NCBI GenBank assembly: GCA_026993975.1
Contig: JALWRR010000005.1
Location: 1 to 32,542 of the forward strand
DNA: 32,542 nt
Reading direction: 5' to 3'
Source: Promethearchaeati archaeon
GTDB lineage: Archaea > Asgardarchaeota > Njordarchaeia > Njordarchaeales > Njordarchaeaceae
Part shown: piece by piece, positions 30,425 through 32,542 of the stretch
How positions within the stretch are numbered: position 1 is the stretch's first letter
Layout of the letters: each line of letters starts with the position of its first letter
The notes under the pieces: generated by a model
What the model was told of the DNA's origin: nothing
The model's input: the letters and a program-made list of their open reading frames with translations, nothing else
Databases searched by the model: none
Position numbers and translations under genes: made by a program

Positions 30425-32479
30425 AGCTAGCATCGCTATTAAAGGAGCGAAAGTTGACGCGATAAGAGACATTACCGTTATCATAGTATTTAGAGTTGGA
30501 CCAGCAGTATCCTTAAATGGATCACCAACAGTATCTCCAACAACAGCAGCTTTATGAGCTTCAGACCCCTTACCACCGAAATGACCATCCTCAATATATT
30601 TCTTCGCATTATCCCATGAACCACCAGAATTAGCCATGAATAACGCGAAAATAAAACCAGTAGCTATGCTCCCAGCTAAAAACGAAGCTAACGCTCTCAC
30701 TCCCAATAAGATGCCGACAATTATAGGTGCAATAGTAGCGGTTATTCCTGGAACAATTAATTCTTTTAACGCACCTTTCTCAGCTATTGATACACATCTA
30801 GCGTAATCCGGCTTCTCAGTACCCTTAATAATGCCAGGTCGCTCTCTAATCTGCGCTCTAATATCTTCTATCATTAACTCAGTATTTCTACTAACTGCAA
30901 GAATTAACATAGCTGAGATAATAGGTGGCATAGCAGCACCAATAAGTAATCCAGAAACAACGTTAGGGCTAACTAGATTAAGCACTCTACCAGGATAAAC
31001 AGATACCTGCTTATTAACCTCATTAATAGTATTAACTAGTAACTGGAGATTAACGATCTCTGCGTAAGCAGCGAATAGAGCTATAACAGTTAATGCTGCA
31101 GCTCCTATTGCGAAACCCTTAGTTATAGCCTTAGCAGTGTTACCAGCTGCATCTAATCTATCAAGCAAACTAATTACATCTTCTTTTAAACCAGCTTGCT
31201 CGGCTATCCCTTTAGCGTTATCAGCTATGGGTCCATAAGCATCAGCTGAAACAATCGTGCCAACAATACCAAGCATACCTATTGCTGATATAGCTATTCC
31301 ATAGATTGGGTATAATCCAAAGTAAACCGAGATGTACCATGCGACAAGCATTGCTATTGACACACCTATCACTCCAGGAATTATGCTCATTATCCCGTAA
31401 GAGAAACCCATCAATATATTAACAGCTGTTCCAGTGACTGATGCTTCAGCAACTTTTTGTGTTGGCTTACGATCGATAGAAGTATAATAATCAGTTGTGT
31501 AACCCATTACTGCTCCAGCCAGCAATCCCGCTACAGTAGACCAGAATATAGCTGGATTAGCATTAAACCATTGAACAAATGCATATAGGATTATTATGTA
31601 CGTCACAACAGCTATTAGTGTAATCCTATTTAATGATGCTCCAGGGTCTTCATGCGCATGAATCTTAACCCAGGATAAACCGATAAGAGTAGCAATTATT
31701 CCACCAGCGGCAATCACGATTGGGAAATAGATATATATGGAGGGTAACCCAAAGTTATGGAACATCTCGTATCCAATAACCATCGCTGCTATAATGCTTG
31801 CTACATAAGAGTCATATAGATCCGAGGCCATTCCAGCAACATCACCAACATTATCCCCAACATTATCAGCTATAACTGCGGGGTTCCTAGGGTCATCCTC
31901 AGGTAGTTCTAGCTCGACTTTACCAACTAAATCAGCTGCAATATCAGCGGTCTTAGTATAGATTCCGCCTCCAGCCTTAGTGAATAAAGCGACAGAGCTA
32001 GCTCCTAAGCTGAATCCAAGTAGAACTTGGAAGTCATTAAATACCCAGTAGAATAAGGTTATACCGGCGAGAGCAGATCCAACAACCATTAATCCCATCA
32101 CTGTTCCCCCAAGGTAAGCAATGAGAAATGCTTTTCTTATTCCTTCTTTTAAAGCAGAATACGTTGTTCTTACATTTGCTCTCACTGCAACTTCCATCCC
32201 AATAACTCCAGCTAGCATCGAGAAAATCGCTCCAAAAATATAGGATGCTGCGACATATACATTGAAAGCTAGAAAGAGAACTATAGCCATCACAGCGACA
32301 AAGAGTAGTAGATAGACATCCTGTGTTTTAAGAAACGCTCTTGCACCTTCATGTATAGCGTGAGCGATCTCTCTCATCCTCTCTGTTCCAGCTTCAGCCT
32401 TGCTCACAAAATAACCGATTACTAATGCAACTAAAATGGCTAGGATGCTTGTCACGAACCCCAATATGATCCAGAGCAT
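30413..32479 (-). CDS. hppA: Membrane-bound ion-translocating pyrophosphatase, copy 2
   Basis: A 688-residue, roughly 16-helix PPi-driven ion pump. Catalytic motifs are canonical: GGGIYTKTADIAADLVGKVE (170-189), PEDDPRN, ADNVGDNVGD (204-213), and VVGDTVGDPFKDTAGPTL near the end. K450 (GNTAKA) marks K+-independence, expected of proton pumps. The gate residue, usually glutamate, is aspartate here (DLYDSY, D223), which may tune ion choice. It clearly differs from copy 1 (length, gate, and normal ADNVGD), so the pair is old or separately acquired rather than a recent duplicate. ATG 32479 is the start because GGAGG lies 7 bases upstream; the frame extends to 32506, but that part covers the Shine-Dalgarno. 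Confidence 0.94.
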   Translation of the reverse strand: MLWIILGFVTSILAILVALVIGYFVSKAEAGTERMREIAHAIHEGARAFLKTQDVYLLLFVAVMAIVLFLAFNVYVAASYIFGAIFSMLAGVIGMEVAVRANVRTTYSALKEGIRKAFLIAYLGGTVMGLMVVGSALAGITLFYWVFNDFQVLLGFSLGASSVALFTKAGGGIYTKTADIAADLVGKVELELPEDDPRNPAVIADNVGDNVGDVAGMASDLYDSYVASIIAAMVIGYEMFHNFGLPSIYIYFPIVIAAGGIIATLIGLSWVKIHAHEDPGASLNRITLIAVVTYIIILYAFVQWFNANPAIFWSTVAGLLAGAVMGYTTDYYTSIDRKPTQKVAEASVTGTAVNILMGFSYGIMSIIPGVIGVSIAMLVAWYISVYFGLYPIYGIAISAIGMLGIVGTIVSADAYGPIADNAKGIAEQAGLKEDVISLLDRLDAAGNTAKAITKGFAIGAAALTVIALFAAYAEIVNLQLLVNTINEVNKQVSVYPGRVLNLVSPNVVSGLLIGAAMPPIISAMLILAVSRNTELMIEDIRAQIRERPGIIKGTEKPDYARCVSIAEKGALKELIVPGITATIAPIIVGILLGVRALASFLAGSIATGFIFALFMANSGGSWDNAKKYIEDGHFGGKGSEAHKAAVVGDTVGDPFKDTAGPTLNTMITVMSLIASTFAPLIAMLALFP

Positions 32480-32485
32480 GTCAAA

Positions 32486-32491
32486 ACCTCC
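32486..32491 (-). promoter_or_regulatory. Shine-Dalgarno fixing the start of pyrophosphatase 2
   Basis: The minus strand reads GGAGGT, followed by TTTGAC and ATG 32479. An upstream in-frame ATG at 32506 contains this site inside its coding frame, so it is not the start. Confidence 0.65.
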
Positions 32492-32542
32492 TATAAAAAT
32501 GAACATCCAACTTAGAAGTCTTAATGGGAAATTGGTTATGGT

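Noticed and set aside
1-32542. CRISPR arrays, tRNA or rRNA genes, insertion sequences, replication origin
   Set aside because: No repeats of array type, cloverleaf-like segments, transposase frames or flanking repeats were seen.

Overview
This is a strongly AT-rich stretch of archaeal chromosome, most likely from a hyperthermophilic Thermoproteota (Crenarchaeota, Desulfurococcales-like). The basis is a Hjc-type Holliday junction resolvase, a cupin-type phosphoglucose isomerase, an NreA-type DNA-repair protein, two membrane pyrophosphatases, an Lrp/AsnC regulator, TATA-box promoters (several placed for leaderless mRNAs), GGTG/GGAGG Shine-Dalgarno sites, and frequent GTG/TTG starts. Genes are packed tightly. 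No gene-free gap exceeds 300 bases, and I see no rRNA, tRNA, CRISPR array or insertion sequence. The species cannot be fixed from the sequence.

Layout. (1) 1-6.4 kb, minus strand: the start of nreA running off the left edge, a membrane-anchored TM1410/GH114-like glycosidase, and a 1.67-kaa surface protein (DUF2341-like, PPC-like and Ig-like domains, C-terminal anchor). (2) 6.6-7.5 kb: a HEPN-MNT toxin-antitoxin pair. (3) 7.7-9.8 kb: a membrane protein and a divergent GT4 glycosyltransferase, with a perfect inverted repeat between them. (4) 9.8-15.1 kb, minus strand: a GlpA-like flavoprotein with a [2Fe-2S] domain, a partner flavoprotein, a CPA2 Na+/H+ antiporter, a small OB-like protein, a glycerophosphodiesterase and a 4-TM protein, suggesting use of glycerol phosphate released from lipids. 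(5) 15.3-17.0 kb: a 7-TM protein with a cytoplasmic longin/roadblock-like domain, followed by hjc with an extra C-terminal domain. (6) 17.1-19.3 kb: membrane pyrophosphatase 1. (7) 19.6-25.1 kb: an APH-fold kinase, an Lrp/AsnC regulator, then DsrE, TusA, SQR-like and DUF1641 proteins (a sulfur-trafficking/oxidation operon), and divergently a histidine-bearing multi-TM protein split by a frameshift. (8) 25.1-28.4 kb: a MobA-like nucleotidyltransferase with a helical-repeat tail, pgiA, and a FetAB-like ABC exporter. (9) 28.5-32.5 kb: a small orphan protein behind a strong promoter, an MFS permease, and membrane pyrophosphatase 2.

How the parts may work together (inference). Pyrophosphate hydrolysis by two pumps and a Na+/H+ antiporter manage the ion gradient. 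The SQR-like and GlpA-like flavoproteins would feed electrons to the membrane. TusA and DsrE carry persulfide sulfur. The most novel-looking parts are the sulfur locus with its unfamiliar histidine-bearing membrane partner and a shared promoter motif (TAAATATTTGT), the 7TM-longin protein, the extended Hjc, and the pair of diverged pyrophosphatases.
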